This document shows positions 17,482 through 26,976 of a DNA stretch of 64,000 nucleotides, one piece after another (the stretch's first letter is position 1; every line of letters begins with the position of its first letter). The stretch spans positions 2,852,001 through 2,916,000 of the forward strand of contig NZ_CP040174.1 of assembly GCF_007858535.1 (NCBI RefSeq). The letters run 5' to 3'. This stretch comes from Arthrobacter sp. UKPF54-2 (GTDB lineage Bacteria > Actinomycetota > Actinomycetes > Actinomycetales > Micrococcaceae). The notes under the pieces were generated by a model. That model saw only the letters and a list, made by a program, of their open reading frames with translations, did no database searches and was not told the DNA's origin. The position numbers and the translations under genes are program-made.

Positions 17482-18330
17482 TTACGGCACCGTAAGGAAG
17501 TCGATGACTTCTTCCACCCGGCCCAGCAGGGACGGTTCCAGGTCCGCGTAGCTGCGGACGGCGCCGAGGAGTTTCTGCCAGCCCAGGCCGATGTCCTCCT
17601 TGCTGCCGCGCGGCCAGCCGAAGGCCGTGAGGATCCCGGTCTTCCAGTCCACCCCGCGCGGGATCACGGGCCACTGCTCAATGCCCAGCACGGCCGGGCG
17701 GATGGCCTGCCAGACGTCCACGTACGGGTGACCCACTATCAGCACGTTGCCGGCGGCCCCCGGGGACGCCATCACGGCGTCGGCGATCCGGGACTCCTTC
17801 GAATCCGGAACGAGGTGGTCCACCAGCACACCGAGACGCCGTGCCGGGCCGGGCCCGAACTCCTTCACGGCGGCAGCGAGGTCGTCGATGCCGTGCAGCG
17901 GCTCGACGACGATGCCCTCGACCCGCAGGTCATCGCCCCAGACCTTCTCGACGAGCTCGGCGTCGTGCTTGCCTTCCACCCAGATCCGGCTGGCCTTGGC
18001 CACCTGGGCGCGCTGTCCGGCCACCCGCACCGAGCCGGAGGCCGTGCGCGCCCCGGCCCCCGCAGCGGGGGCCCGGGGGGCGGGCGGCATGAGCCGGATG
18101 GGCTGGCCTTCCAGCAGGAAGCCGAAGCCCAGCCGGAAGGAACGGGACTTGCCGCGCCGGTCTTCGAGGGCCACGACGTGCATGCCGCCGGACTTCTCCA
18201 CCCGGGTCACGGCGCCCACCCAGCCGGACTGTACGTCCTCCAGCACCATGCCGCGCTCCACCGGGATTTCAGGGAGCTGGGCCTTGGCGGGGGCGGACAG
18301 GTCCTGCGGTCCCCAGTTCTGGTACGTCAT
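17482..18330 (-). CDS. DUF3097 protein with a Toprim-like core
   Basis: A 282-residue actinobacterial protein of unknown function. The N-terminal 90 residues form a small beta-rich module (PVERGMVLEDVQSGWVGAVT). After a Pro/Ala linker the second part has RIWVEGKHDAELVEKVW, a following GVLVDHLVPDSKE and a VGHPYVDVWQAI block; a Glu on the first strand and an acidic pair after the third match the Toprim plan of RNase M5/OLD-type enzymes. That suggests nucleic-acid cleavage or nucleotidyl transfer, but this is inference. It lies divergent from hrcA. Confidence 0.8.
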   Translation of the reverse strand: MTYQNWGPQDLSAPAKAQLPEIPVERGMVLEDVQSGWVGAVTRVEKSGGMHVVALEDRRGKSRSFRLGFGFLLEGQPIRLMPPAPRAPAAGAGARTASGSVRVAGQRAQVAKASRIWVEGKHDAELVEKVWGDDLRVEGIVVEPLHGIDDLAAAVKEFGPGPARRLGVLVDHLVPDSKESRIADAVMASPGAAGNVLIVGHPYVDVWQAIRPAVLGIEQWPVIPRGVDWKTGILTAFGWPRGSKEDIGLGWQKLLGAVRSYADLEPSLLGRVEEVIDFLTVP

Positions 18331-18460
18331 CTGCTACACACTGCTTTGCGCTCGGAAATTTCGGGGGAGGGAACGGCCCCTCGGCCTGCGGTGTGCCCGG
18401 AAACACCTCTTCCGGCGGTCACGCCCGCAGCGAATCCAATGCTAACAACGGCCCGAGTCA

Positions 18461-18469
18461 TATTAGACT
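18461..18469 (+). promoter_or_regulatory. Candidate -10 region of hrcA
   Basis: TATTAGACT contains TAGACT (18464-18469) directly before the CIRCE element, placing the start point inside the operator. Confidence 0.5.
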
Positions 18470-18471
18470 GG

Positions 18472-18498
18472 TTAGCACTTAGGCATGTCGAGTGCTAA
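18472..18498 (+). promoter_or_regulatory. CIRCE operator of hrcA-dnaJ
   Basis: TTAGCACTT, nine bases, GAGTGCTAA: one mismatch from the CIRCE consensus (TTAGCACTC-N9-GAGTGCTAA), the binding site of HrcA. It sits between the -10 and the hrcA start, so HrcA should repress its own operon. A further half-like TGCTAAC (18440-18446) lies upstream of the -10. Confidence 0.9.
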
Positions 18499-18574
18499 CC
18501 ACGGGTTCCCGGGCGCGTCCCGTCACGCCCGGCGGCACCCGGCTCAGTGAAAACAGGTCGATTGGAGGTGGGGC

Positions 18575-19588
18575 GTGAGCGAGCCACGCAAACTTGAAGT
18601 GCTGCGCGCCATCGTGGAGGACTACGTCCATTCCCGTGAACCGGTCGGATCCAAGGCGCTGGTGGAGCGGCACCACCTGGGCGTCTCCAGCGCCACGATC
18701 CGCAACGACATGGCAGCCCTGGAGGACGAGGGCCTGATCACGGCGCCGCACACCAGCGCCGGGCGGATCCCCACCGACAAGGGCTACCGCCTGTTCGTGG
18801 ACCAGATTTCGGCCGTGAAGCCGCTGTCCCCGGCGGAACGCCGAGCCATCCAGGCGCTGCTGGAGGGCTCCGACGACCTCGACGACGTCCTCGACCGGAC
18901 CGTGCGGCTGCTCTCGCAGCTGACGAACCAGGTCGCCGTCGTGCAGTATCCGCTGCTGAGCAGGGCCCGGGTCCGGCACATCGAATTTGTGCTGCTGGCA
19001 CCGCGCAAGGTGCTGACCGTGCTGATCGCGGACACCGGCAAGGTCGAACAGCGGGTGATCGACGTCGGCCAGGACCTCGGCGACGAGACCCTCGCGGAAC
19101 TGCGCACCCTGTTCCTGGCCAAACTGTCGGGCACCCCGTTGAACCTGCTGCCACAATCGCTGCAGGCAGTCGCGGACAGCTGCCCGCCGGCGCGGCGCGG
19201 CGCGGCGCAGGCCCTCGCCCGCGGGCTTGAGTCGCTGGCGGCGAGCAGCCGCGAGGAACGGATGGTCATGGCCGGCACGGCCAACTTGGCACGGTCCAAC
19301 GTGGACTTCCCGCTCAGCATCGGGCCTGTGCTCGAGGCCCTCGAGGAGCAGGTGGTGATGCTGCGCCTGCTCAGCGACATGGCGCAGGACCCCCGTGGCG
19401 TCACCGTCAGTATCGGGCGGGAGAACCCCTACGACGGCCTCTCCGAGGCCTCCGTGGTGGCCACCGGCTACGGCCCGGACGCCACCGCCAAGGTCGGGGT
19501 GCTCGGACCCACGCGGATGGACTATCCCACCACCATGGCCGCCGTCCGTGCGGTGGCCCGTTACCTTTCACGGATCCTCGGGCCCTGA
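18575..19588 (+). CDS. hrcA: Heat-inducible transcription repressor HrcA
   Basis: A 337-residue repressor with an N-terminal winged helix (KLEVLRAIVEDYVHSREPVG, VSSATIRNDMAALEDEGLI, TSAGRIPTDKGYRLFVD) and the C-terminal GAF-like dimer domain (ISIGRENPYD-like VSIGRENPYDGLSE). It binds CIRCE and is released on heat shock when GroE is occupied. Its own operator is at 18472. GTG at 18575 has GGAGGT (18564-18569) upstream. dnaJ and rsmE follow. Confidence 0.97.
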   Translation: MSEPRKLEVLRAIVEDYVHSREPVGSKALVERHHLGVSSATIRNDMAALEDEGLITAPHTSAGRIPTDKGYRLFVDQISAVKPLSPAERRAIQALLEGSDDLDDVLDRTVRLLSQLTNQVAVVQYPLLSRARVRHIEFVLLAPRKVLTVLIADTGKVEQRVIDVGQDLGDETLAELRTLFLAKLSGTPLNLLPQSLQAVADSCPPARRGAAQALARGLESLAASSREERMVMAGTANLARSNVDFPLSIGPVLEALEEQVVMLRLLSDMAQDPRGVTVSIGRENPYDGLSEASVVATGYGPDATAKVGVLGPTRMDYPTTMAAVRAVARYLSRILGP

Positions 19589-19668
19589 CGGCCCGGCTCC
19601 GGCACCAGACGTCTTGCCCGTAACAGGCAGTGCCCCACCGGCAATACAACCAGGAAGAGATACACACT

Positions 19669-20796
19669 TTGAGCAGCCACTACGACGTTCTTGGAGTCTC
19701 CCGCGAAGCGACGGGGGAAGAAATCAAGAAGGCCTACCGCAAACTCGCGCGGACCCTGCACCCCGACGTGAACCCCGGTAACGACGCCTCGGACCGGTTC
19801 AAGGCGGTTACGCACGCCTACGAGGTGCTCTCCGATCCGCAGAAACGCCGGGTCTACGACACCACGGGCAACGAGAACGGCACCGACAACGGCTTCGGCG
19901 GCGGCTACGCCGGGCAGGGCTTCGCCTTCCAGGACATCTTCGAGACCTTCTTCGGCGGCGCCGGCGGCCAGGGCGGCCCCGCGTCCAGGGTCCGGCGCGG
20001 GCAGGACGCCCTGATCAGCGTCCGGATTGACCTTCGCGACGCCGTCTTCGGCGTCAACAAGAAGCTCGAGGTGGACACCGCCGTCACGTGCCCCACCTGC
20101 GAGGGCTCCTGCTGCCGCGAGGGCAGCCACCCCGAACGCTGCGACATCTGCGGCGGCAGCGGCCAGGTCCAGCGCGCGGTGCGCTCCATCCTCGGCCAGG
20201 TCATGACCACCGCCCCGTGCGGCAGCTGCGAAGGCTTCGGTACCGTGATCAAGGACCCGTGTAATGAGTGCGCCGGCCAGGGCCGGATCCGCAGCCGCCG
20301 CTCGCTCACCGTCAAGGTCCCGGCCGGCGTCGCCACCGGAACCCGCATCCAGCTCTCCGGCCAGGGTGAAGCCGGCCCGGCCGGCGGTCCCTCCGGCGAT
20401 CTGTACGTCGAGATCCGGGTCAACAGCGACCCGACCTTCGACCGTGAGGGTGACGACCTGCACGCGACCCTGCACATTCCGATGACCGCGGCCGCCCTGG
20501 GCACGGAAGTGACCTTCGAGACCTTCGACGGCGCGCAGGAGATTGACGTCAAGGCAGGCACCCAGTCGGGCGAGGTCATCACGCTTCGCGGCATGGGTGT
20601 GACCCACCTGCGCGGCTACGGCCGCGGCGACCTCAAGGTACACCTCCAGGTGGACACCCCGGCCAAGCTCGACCCCGCCCAGGAGGACCTTCTCCGCCAG
20701 CTCGCCAAACTCCGCGGCGAGCAGTTCACCGAGGGCAAGCTGGCCGCCGGCGGCGGCGTCTTCGCCAAACTGCGGGACCGGCTCGGTAACCTGTAG
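19669..20796 (+). CDS. dnaJ: Chaperone DnaJ (DnaJ2 type, linked to hrcA)
   Basis: A 375-residue type I J-protein, co-chaperone of DnaK. The J domain starts SSHYDVLGVSREATGEEIKK and contains HPD in LHPDVNP. A short Gly/Phe region follows, then four zinc-binding repeats: CPTCEGSC, CDICGGSG, CGSCEGFG, CNECAGQG; the first has Cys instead of the last Gly. The TTG at 19669 is chosen because AGGAAGAG lies 7-14 nt upstream and the J domain starts at once; the in-frame ATG at 19618-19630 region would add an unlikely extension. CIRCE-controlled with hrcA. Confidence 0.93.
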   Translation: MSSHYDVLGVSREATGEEIKKAYRKLARTLHPDVNPGNDASDRFKAVTHAYEVLSDPQKRRVYDTTGNENGTDNGFGGGYAGQGFAFQDIFETFFGGAGGQGGPASRVRRGQDALISVRIDLRDAVFGVNKKLEVDTAVTCPTCEGSCCREGSHPERCDICGGSGQVQRAVRSILGQVMTTAPCGSCEGFGTVIKDPCNECAGQGRIRSRRSLTVKVPAGVATGTRIQLSGQGEAGPAGGPSGDLYVEIRVNSDPTFDREGDDLHATLHIPMTAAALGTEVTFETFDGAQEIDVKAGTQSGEVITLRGMGVTHLRGYGRGDLKVHLQVDTPAKLDPAQEDLLRQLAKLRGEQFTEGKLAAGGGVFAKLRDRLGNL

Positions 20797-20798
20797 CG

Positions 20799-21581
20799 GT
20801 GAGTAACCCGGTCTTCTTCACGCCGGCAGGGACCCTGGACGACCAGGCCCCCGGTACAACGTTCGTCCTCACGGGCGCCGAGGCGCGCCACGCGGTGACC
20901 GTCAAGCGGCTGGCCGTGGGGGAGGCGGTCGACCTTGCCGACGGCGCGGGCACCCGCATCACCGGCACCGTCACGGCCGTCGCGCCCCAGGAGTTGACGG
21001 TGGAATGCGTCGAGGCCAGCACCGAGGCGCGGCCGGACATCAGGCTGGTCCTGGTGCAGGCGCTGGCCAAGGGCGACCGCGACGAACTCGCCGCCGAAAC
21101 CGCCACCGAACTGGGCATCGACGCCGTCGTGCCCTGGCAGGCGGAGCGGTCGATCGTCCGTTGGAAGCCCGAGCGCGCCGCGAAGGCGCACGCCAAGTGG
21201 CAGTCCGTGGTGACGGCCGCCGCAAAGCAGGCGCGCCGCGCCTGGATCCCGGAAGTCCGGTACGCCGTCGACGGCGGCGGCCTGCAGGCAGCCGTGGCGG
21301 CCGCGGATCTCGCCGTTATCCTGCACGAGGACGCGGTGCGTCCGCTTCGCCAGGTGCTGGAAACCTGGCGCGGCGAGGCCCAAGGGCAGGGGAACGACGG
21401 CGGCGAACCGCGCGAGGTGCTCCTGATTGTCGGTCCCGAGGGCGGGATCAGCCCCCGCGAGGTCACCCGGCTGTGCGACGCCGGTGCGGTGACCGCCCTG
21501 CTGGGCCATCATGTGCTGCGCTCGTCCACCGCGGGCCCCGCTGCCACCGTGCTGGCCAGCGACGTGCTCGGCCGCTGGTAG
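20799..21581 (+). CDS. rsmE: 16S rRNA (uracil1498-N3)-methyltransferase
   Basis: A 260-residue SPOUT-class methyltransferase that modifies U1498 of 16S rRNA. The N-terminal PUA-like domain has LTGAEARHAVTVKRL; the SPOUT knot is seen in LLIVGPEGGISPREV and LLGHHVLRSSTAGPAATV. It starts with a GTG 2 nt after the dnaJ stop and ends the heat-shock operon, the typical actinobacterial order. Confidence 0.94.
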   Translation: MSNPVFFTPAGTLDDQAPGTTFVLTGAEARHAVTVKRLAVGEAVDLADGAGTRITGTVTAVAPQELTVECVEASTEARPDIRLVLVQALAKGDRDELAAETATELGIDAVVPWQAERSIVRWKPERAAKAHAKWQSVVTAAAKQARRAWIPEVRYAVDGGGLQAAVAAADLAVILHEDAVRPLRQVLETWRGEAQGQGNDGGEPREVLLIVGPEGGISPREVTRLCDAGAVTALLGHHVLRSSTAGPAATVLASDVLGRW

Positions 21582-21621
21582 CCGGAGGGCTGGAGGGCGG
21601 CGCCGCTGCCCGGCGCCCTGC

Positions 21622-22506
21622 CTAGCGGACGGTGAAGCCGCGGGTGTCCACGTTCAGGTCCTGCACCGAGCTGGCCGGGTCCACCTGCGACACCCGGGCC
21701 TCATAGCTGCCGGGACCGAGGTTCAGCGAGAAGTTGAACAGGCCGGCCTGCGCGCCGTCGGGGGATGCGGTGATGTTGCCGTTCAGGTAGGGGGTCTTGG
21801 TGGTGCCGTCGACGCGCTGGATTTCCCAGCGCAGCTTGCCGCCCGGGACGGTGCTCCGGCCGGAAAACTTCACGGCCCCGTCGGCTGCCTGGGTGCCCTC
21901 CTGCGGATCGACGATCCACACCGGTGCCACCATGCCGGCGCTGCGCGAGGTCGGCGAACCGAGCCGGACGCGGTTGAACGCGACGTAGTCGGTGTGCCCG
22001 TCCACCAGGATGACCACCTGGATCTGCTGCCCGGCGTCGGTCAAGCCCGCGCTGGCACCGGCGGCGGTGGCGGTGTAGACCAGCTGCTGGATCGCGCGTT
22101 CGGCCATGTCGGCGTCGAGGTTGCTGTTGAACGCGTCCGCCGACACGTCGACTGTGATCACGTTCTTGCCGGAAATCGAGGTGGCCAGCTTTTTCGGGTT
22201 CTGCCACGGGGTGAAGAAGTCGGGATCCAGCGGTTTCTCGGACATCATCACCCGCAGGGCCCGCGTGATCGGGTTGTCCTGCTCGGAGACGTCCCGGAAC
22301 TCCCGGTAGAGGAAGACGTTGTTGTTGCTGCGTCCGATCCAGTAGACCGGGGCCTTGTTGGACGCCTGCGTGGACTCCAGCGGCGCGCTGGTGGTGGCGG
22401 CGCCCGCGGCCGGGCCGGGGACCGTCTGGGTGGGAGTGCCCGAGTCGGTGATCCCCGGCTGGGGTGTGGCCACGCAGCCGGACAGGGCCAGGGCGGCGGG
22501 CAGCAC
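21622..22506 (-). CDS. GerMN-domain lipoprotein with C-terminal Gmad2 domain
   Basis: A secreted lipoprotein of about 295 residues. After the lipobox LSGC a Thr/Pro-rich spacer leads to a GerMN domain (VYWIGRSNNNVFLYREFRDV to VVILVDGHTDYVAFNRVRLG) and a final immunoglobulin-like Gmad2 domain (VWIVDPQEGTQAADGAVKFSGRS). The GTG at 22506 gives only 10 residues before the lipobox Cys. In the same frame just upstream, codons for AGRRARRGALLLV would complete a normal signal peptide, but no ATG, GTG or TTG is found there back to the stop at 22717. The start is therefore uncertain. Role unknown; the family often sits in cell-envelope contexts. Confidence 0.75.
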   Translation of the reverse strand: MLPAALALSGCVATPQPGITDSGTPTQTVPGPAAGAATTSAPLESTQASNKAPVYWIGRSNNNVFLYREFRDVSEQDNPITRALRVMMSEKPLDPDFFTPWQNPKKLATSISGKNVITVDVSADAFNSNLDADMAERAIQQLVYTATAAGASAGLTDAGQQIQVVILVDGHTDYVAFNRVRLGSPTSRSAGMVAPVWIVDPQEGTQAADGAVKFSGRSTVPGGKLRWEIQRVDGTTKTPYLNGNITASPDGAQAGLFNFSLNLGPGSYEARVSQVDPASSVQDLNVDTRGFTVR

Positions 22507-22855
22507 CAGGAGCAGGGCGCCGCGGCGCGCACGCCGGCCTGCTGCCTTGACTACTCCACGCTGGCTGATGGCCGCCGTCCCTTCGCTGTGTGCACTGATT
22601 CGTGCACTGCTCCGTGCCTGCCGGGTTTGTTCCGCATGCAGGGTGTCCGCCGCGCCGGGGTGGCCGTGCTCCGTCAGGGAAGGGCGGCGCCGGGCCCGGC
22701 AGGGCCGAATCCAGCATTACACAGCGCCCGGGCGCTCCGGGCGGGTTTCCCGGCCGGCCGGCGAACTGCAACGGGAACGATATGAGGACGATATGAAGTT
22801 GATACCTAATGTCGCTGCCCCGGGCCCCGGGCGCCGGTCCCGGGCCGGGCTGGCG

Positions 22856-22861
22856 TAAGAT
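22856..22861 (+). promoter_or_regulatory. Candidate -10 element of the phoH operon
   Basis: TAAGAT lies 109 nt upstream of the phoH ATG in the gene-free stretch 22507-22969. It would give a leader of about 100 nt. The rest of this stretch shows no gene I can support. Confidence 0.4.
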
Positions 22862-22969
22862 AAAGGGACCCGCCGGAACCCGGCGCCGACGGCCCGGACC
22901 GGCGTCGGCCGGCAACGGCGGGCGACCATTTCCGAACTGGAGGGGACCAGAGGCCCACGGGCCAACACC

Positions 22970-24054
<1,085 letters not shown>

Positions 24055-24058
<4 letters not shown>

Positions 24059-24528
24059 GCATCGAGGTCAACAACGAATCAGGCGTGAGCGTCGACGAAG
24101 CGGAACTGGTGGCCCTGGCCCGGTTTGTCTTCGAACGGCTCTTCATCCACCCGCAGGCGGAACTCTCCATCCTGCTGGTCGACGAGCCCGCCATGGAGAA
24201 GCTGCACATCGAACTCATGGACGAGCCGGGGTCCACGGACGTGCTCTCCGTGCCGATGGACGAGCTCACCCCCGGCACGCCGGACAAGCCGACACCGCAG
24301 GGCATGCTGGGCGACATCGCGATCTGCCCCCAGGTGGCCGAGGTGCAGGCCAAGAACGCCGGGCACTCGACCCAGGACGAGATGCTTCTGCTCACCACCC
24401 ACGGCATCCTGCACCTGCTCGGCTTTGACCACGCGGAACCGGAGGAGAAGGAAGAGATGTTCGGCCTGCAGCGCGAGCTGCTCTCCGGCTTCACCGGCAG
24501 GGACGCCCCGGCAGAGACGATGCAGTGA
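24055..24528 (+). CDS. ybeY: Endoribonuclease YbeY
   Basis: A 157-residue metal-dependent RNase that acts in 16S rRNA 3' maturation and ribosome quality control. The zinc site HGILHLLGFDH is complete. Its ATG overlaps the phoH stop by 4 nt and its own stop overlaps the next GTG, so phoH-ybeY-corC-era is translationally coupled. Confidence 0.95.
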
Positions 24529-25856
24529 CCCCACTGATCCTGGCCGGCATGGCGCTGGTCTTCCTCAGCTTTGCCGCCGTCCTCACCGCGGCCGAGGCGG
24601 CCTTCAACTACCTTCCCCGGCACGACGCCGAACACGCAATCCTGCACAGCCGCGGCACCGCGCTGAAACGGATCATGGGCCAGCCGGTCGCGCACATGCG
24701 CGCGCTGCGGTTCTGGCGTGTGTGGTTCGAGATGGCCTCCGCGGTGGCCGTGACCGTGCTGCTCCACAGCCTGCTGGACAACGTCTGGCTCGCGGGCCTG
24801 GCCGCCACGGGCATCATGGCCCTGGTGGGCTTTGTGATCGTCGGTGTGTCCCCGCGCCAGCTGGGCCGGGTGCACTCGGCCGGACTGGTCCGGTTCTCGG
24901 CGCCGCTGATCCGCTGGCTCTGCTGGGTGCTCGGCCCCATCCCGGGCTGGCTGGTCACCGTCGGCAGCGCCGTCGCCCCCGGCGCGCCGGCGGACAACGA
25001 GGCCTTCTTCAGCGAAGAGGAGTTCCGCGAACTGGTTGAACGCGCCAGCGAATCCGACGTGATCGAGGATAACGAGGCCGAGCTGATCCAGTCGGTCTTC
25101 GACTTCGGCGACACGCTGGTCCGCTCCGTTATGGTGCCCCGGACCGACATCCTCTGCATCGACTCGGGCTCCAGCCTGCACCGGGCGATGTCGCTGTTCC
25201 TGCGCTCCGGGTACTCGCGGATCCCGGTCATCGGGGAAAACACGGACCAGATCCTCGGCATCGTGTACCTCAAGGACGTCGCCGCAGTGGTCCACAACCT
25301 GGCCCCGGGCCAAGAGCCGCCGCTCGTCGACGAACTGGCCCGCGAGGTCCGCTACGTCCCCGATTCGAAGCCGGTGAGCGAGCTGCTCCGCGAGCTGCAA
25401 AAGGAATCGACGCACGTCGCGATCGTGATCGACGAGTACGGCGGGACCGCCGGGCTGGTCACGCTGGAGGACCTGATCGAGGAACTCGTCGGCGAGATCG
25501 TGGATGAATACGACACGGAGGCCGCCGAAGCCGTGGAACTGGGCGACGGCAGCTACCGGGTCAGTGCCAAGATGAGCATCGACGACCTCGGCGAGCTCTT
25601 TGACCTCGAACTCGACGACGACGAGGTGGACACCGTGGGCGGGCTGCTCGCGAAGGCCCTCGGCCGGGTGCCGATCGTCGGGAGCACCGTCGCTGTCGAC
25701 GGCGTCACCCTCCGTGCCGACCGGCTCGAGGGACGCCGGAACCGTGTCAGCCACATCATTGCGGCCGCAGTTCCAAAGGAAGAAACTGACCTTGAAGACC
25801 TTCTCGACGAGGCCGAACCAACGCAACAGGGAGTTCCACGTGAGCAAGCAGAATAA
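24525..25856 (+). CDS. CNNM/CorC-type membrane protein with CBS pair
   Basis: A 443-residue membrane protein: an N-terminal DUF21/CNNM-type region with hydrophobic segments up to about residue 160 (GMALVFLSFAAVLTAAEAAF first), two CBS domains (MVPRTDILCIDSGSS, VAIVIDEYGGTAGLVTLEDL), and a C-terminal CorC_HlyC domain (VDTVGGLLAKALGRVPIVGS). Relatives transport or regulate Mg2+ and Co2+; haemolysin naming is historical. Its GTG overlaps the ybeY stop, and its 3' end overlaps the era start by 17 nt. Confidence 0.9.
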   Translation: MTPLILAGMALVFLSFAAVLTAAEAAFNYLPRHDAEHAILHSRGTALKRIMGQPVAHMRALRFWRVWFEMASAVAVTVLLHSLLDNVWLAGLAATGIMALVGFVIVGVSPRQLGRVHSAGLVRFSAPLIRWLCWVLGPIPGWLVTVGSAVAPGAPADNEAFFSEEEFRELVERASESDVIEDNEAELIQSVFDFGDTLVRSVMVPRTDILCIDSGSSLHRAMSLFLRSGYSRIPVIGENTDQILGIVYLKDVAAVVHNLAPGQEPPLVDELAREVRYVPDSKPVSELLRELQKESTHVAIVIDEYGGTAGLVTLEDLIEELVGEIVDEYDTEAAEAVELGDGSYRVSAKMSIDDLGELFDLELDDDEVDTVGGLLAKALGRVPIVGSTVAVDGVTLRADRLEGRRNRVSHIIAAAVPKEETDLEDLLDEAEPTQQGVPREQAE

Positions 25857-26799
25857 GTCCGACGGCGAAGCGCCCTTCGGCGGTTACCGGGCCGGTTTCG
25901 CGGTGCTGGTGGGACGGCCCAACGCGGGCAAATCCACGCTCACCAACGCCCTGGTCGGGCAGAAGGTCGCCATCACCTCGGCCAAGCCGCAGACCACCCG
26001 CCACACCATCCGCGGCATCGTGCACCGCGAGGACTCCCAGCTGATCCTCGTCGACACCCCCGGACTGCACCGGCCGCGCACCCTGCTCGGCAAGCGCCTG
26101 AACGAACTCGTCGCCGATACCCTCGCCGAGGTCGACGCGATCGGTTTCTGCCTGCCCGCCAACGAAAAGATCGGCCCCGGGGACAAGTTCATCGCCGCAC
26201 AGCTCGCCGCCCTCGGAAACAAGCCGGTCATCGCGGTCGTGACGAAGGCCGACACCGTGGACCGCCAGGGGCTGACCGAGCAGCTGCTCGCCGTCGCCGC
26301 CCTGGGCCGCGAGGTGCTGGGCGGGGAGGGCTGGAAGGACATCGTGCCGGTCTCCGCCACGGACGGCTTCCAGGTCGGCACCGTCGCGGACGTACTTATC
26401 AGCCACATGCCGCCGTCGCCGCCGCTCTACCCGGACGGGCACCTGACCGACGAGCCCGAAGCGGTGATGATCGCCGAACTGATCCGCGAGGCCGCCCTCG
26501 AAGGCGTGCGTGACGAACTTCCACACTCCCTCGCGGTGGTGGTCGACGAGATCGTTCCGCGCGAGGGACGCCCCGAGGACCGCCCCTTCCTGGACGTGCG
26601 GGTAAACCTCTACGTGGAGCGGCCCTCGCAGAAGGCCATCATTATCGGTAAGGGCGGCGCCCGGCTCCGGGAGGTCGGCACCACGGCCCGCAAGGCCATC
26701 GAGGCGCTGCTCGGGGCCCGGATCTACCTTGACCTGCACGTTAAAGTCGCCAAGGACTGGCAGCGCGACCCGAAGCAGTTGGTGAAACTGGGCTTCTAA
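25840..26799 (+). CDS. era: GTPase Era
   Basis: A 319-residue GTPase needed for 30S assembly. G1 is GRPNAGKST, G3 DTPGLH, G4 TKAD; the C-terminal KH domain has KAIIIGKGGARLREVGTTA and binds the 3' end of 16S rRNA. The GTG at 25840 with GGGAG upstream is the start; it overlaps the corC-like gene. The operon with YbeY makes functional sense, since both act on 16S rRNA 3' ends. Confidence 0.96.
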   Translation: MSKQNKSDGEAPFGGYRAGFAVLVGRPNAGKSTLTNALVGQKVAITSAKPQTTRHTIRGIVHREDSQLILVDTPGLHRPRTLLGKRLNELVADTLAEVDAIGFCLPANEKIGPGDKFIAAQLAALGNKPVIAVVTKADTVDRQGLTEQLLAVAALGREVLGGEGWKDIVPVSATDGFQVGTVADVLISHMPPSPPLYPDGHLTDEPEAVMIAELIREAALEGVRDELPHSLAVVVDEIVPREGRPEDRPFLDVRVNLYVERPSQKAIIIGKGGARLREVGTTARKAIEALLGARIYLDLHVKVAKDWQRDPKQLVKLGF

Positions 26800-26976
26800 C
26801 CCCCGACGACGACAGCGGGACGGCCGGCGGGCCACGCGCCCGCCGCTCAGCTTCCCGCACCGCCGGCCCGGACCGCGGAATGGCGCCGCGGCCCCGGCCC
26901 GGCACGCCCATCGGGATTTTCCCAGTTTCGGCCACTAAAATGGTCAGACTCCCGCTCGCTAAGGAAGGCACCACCC

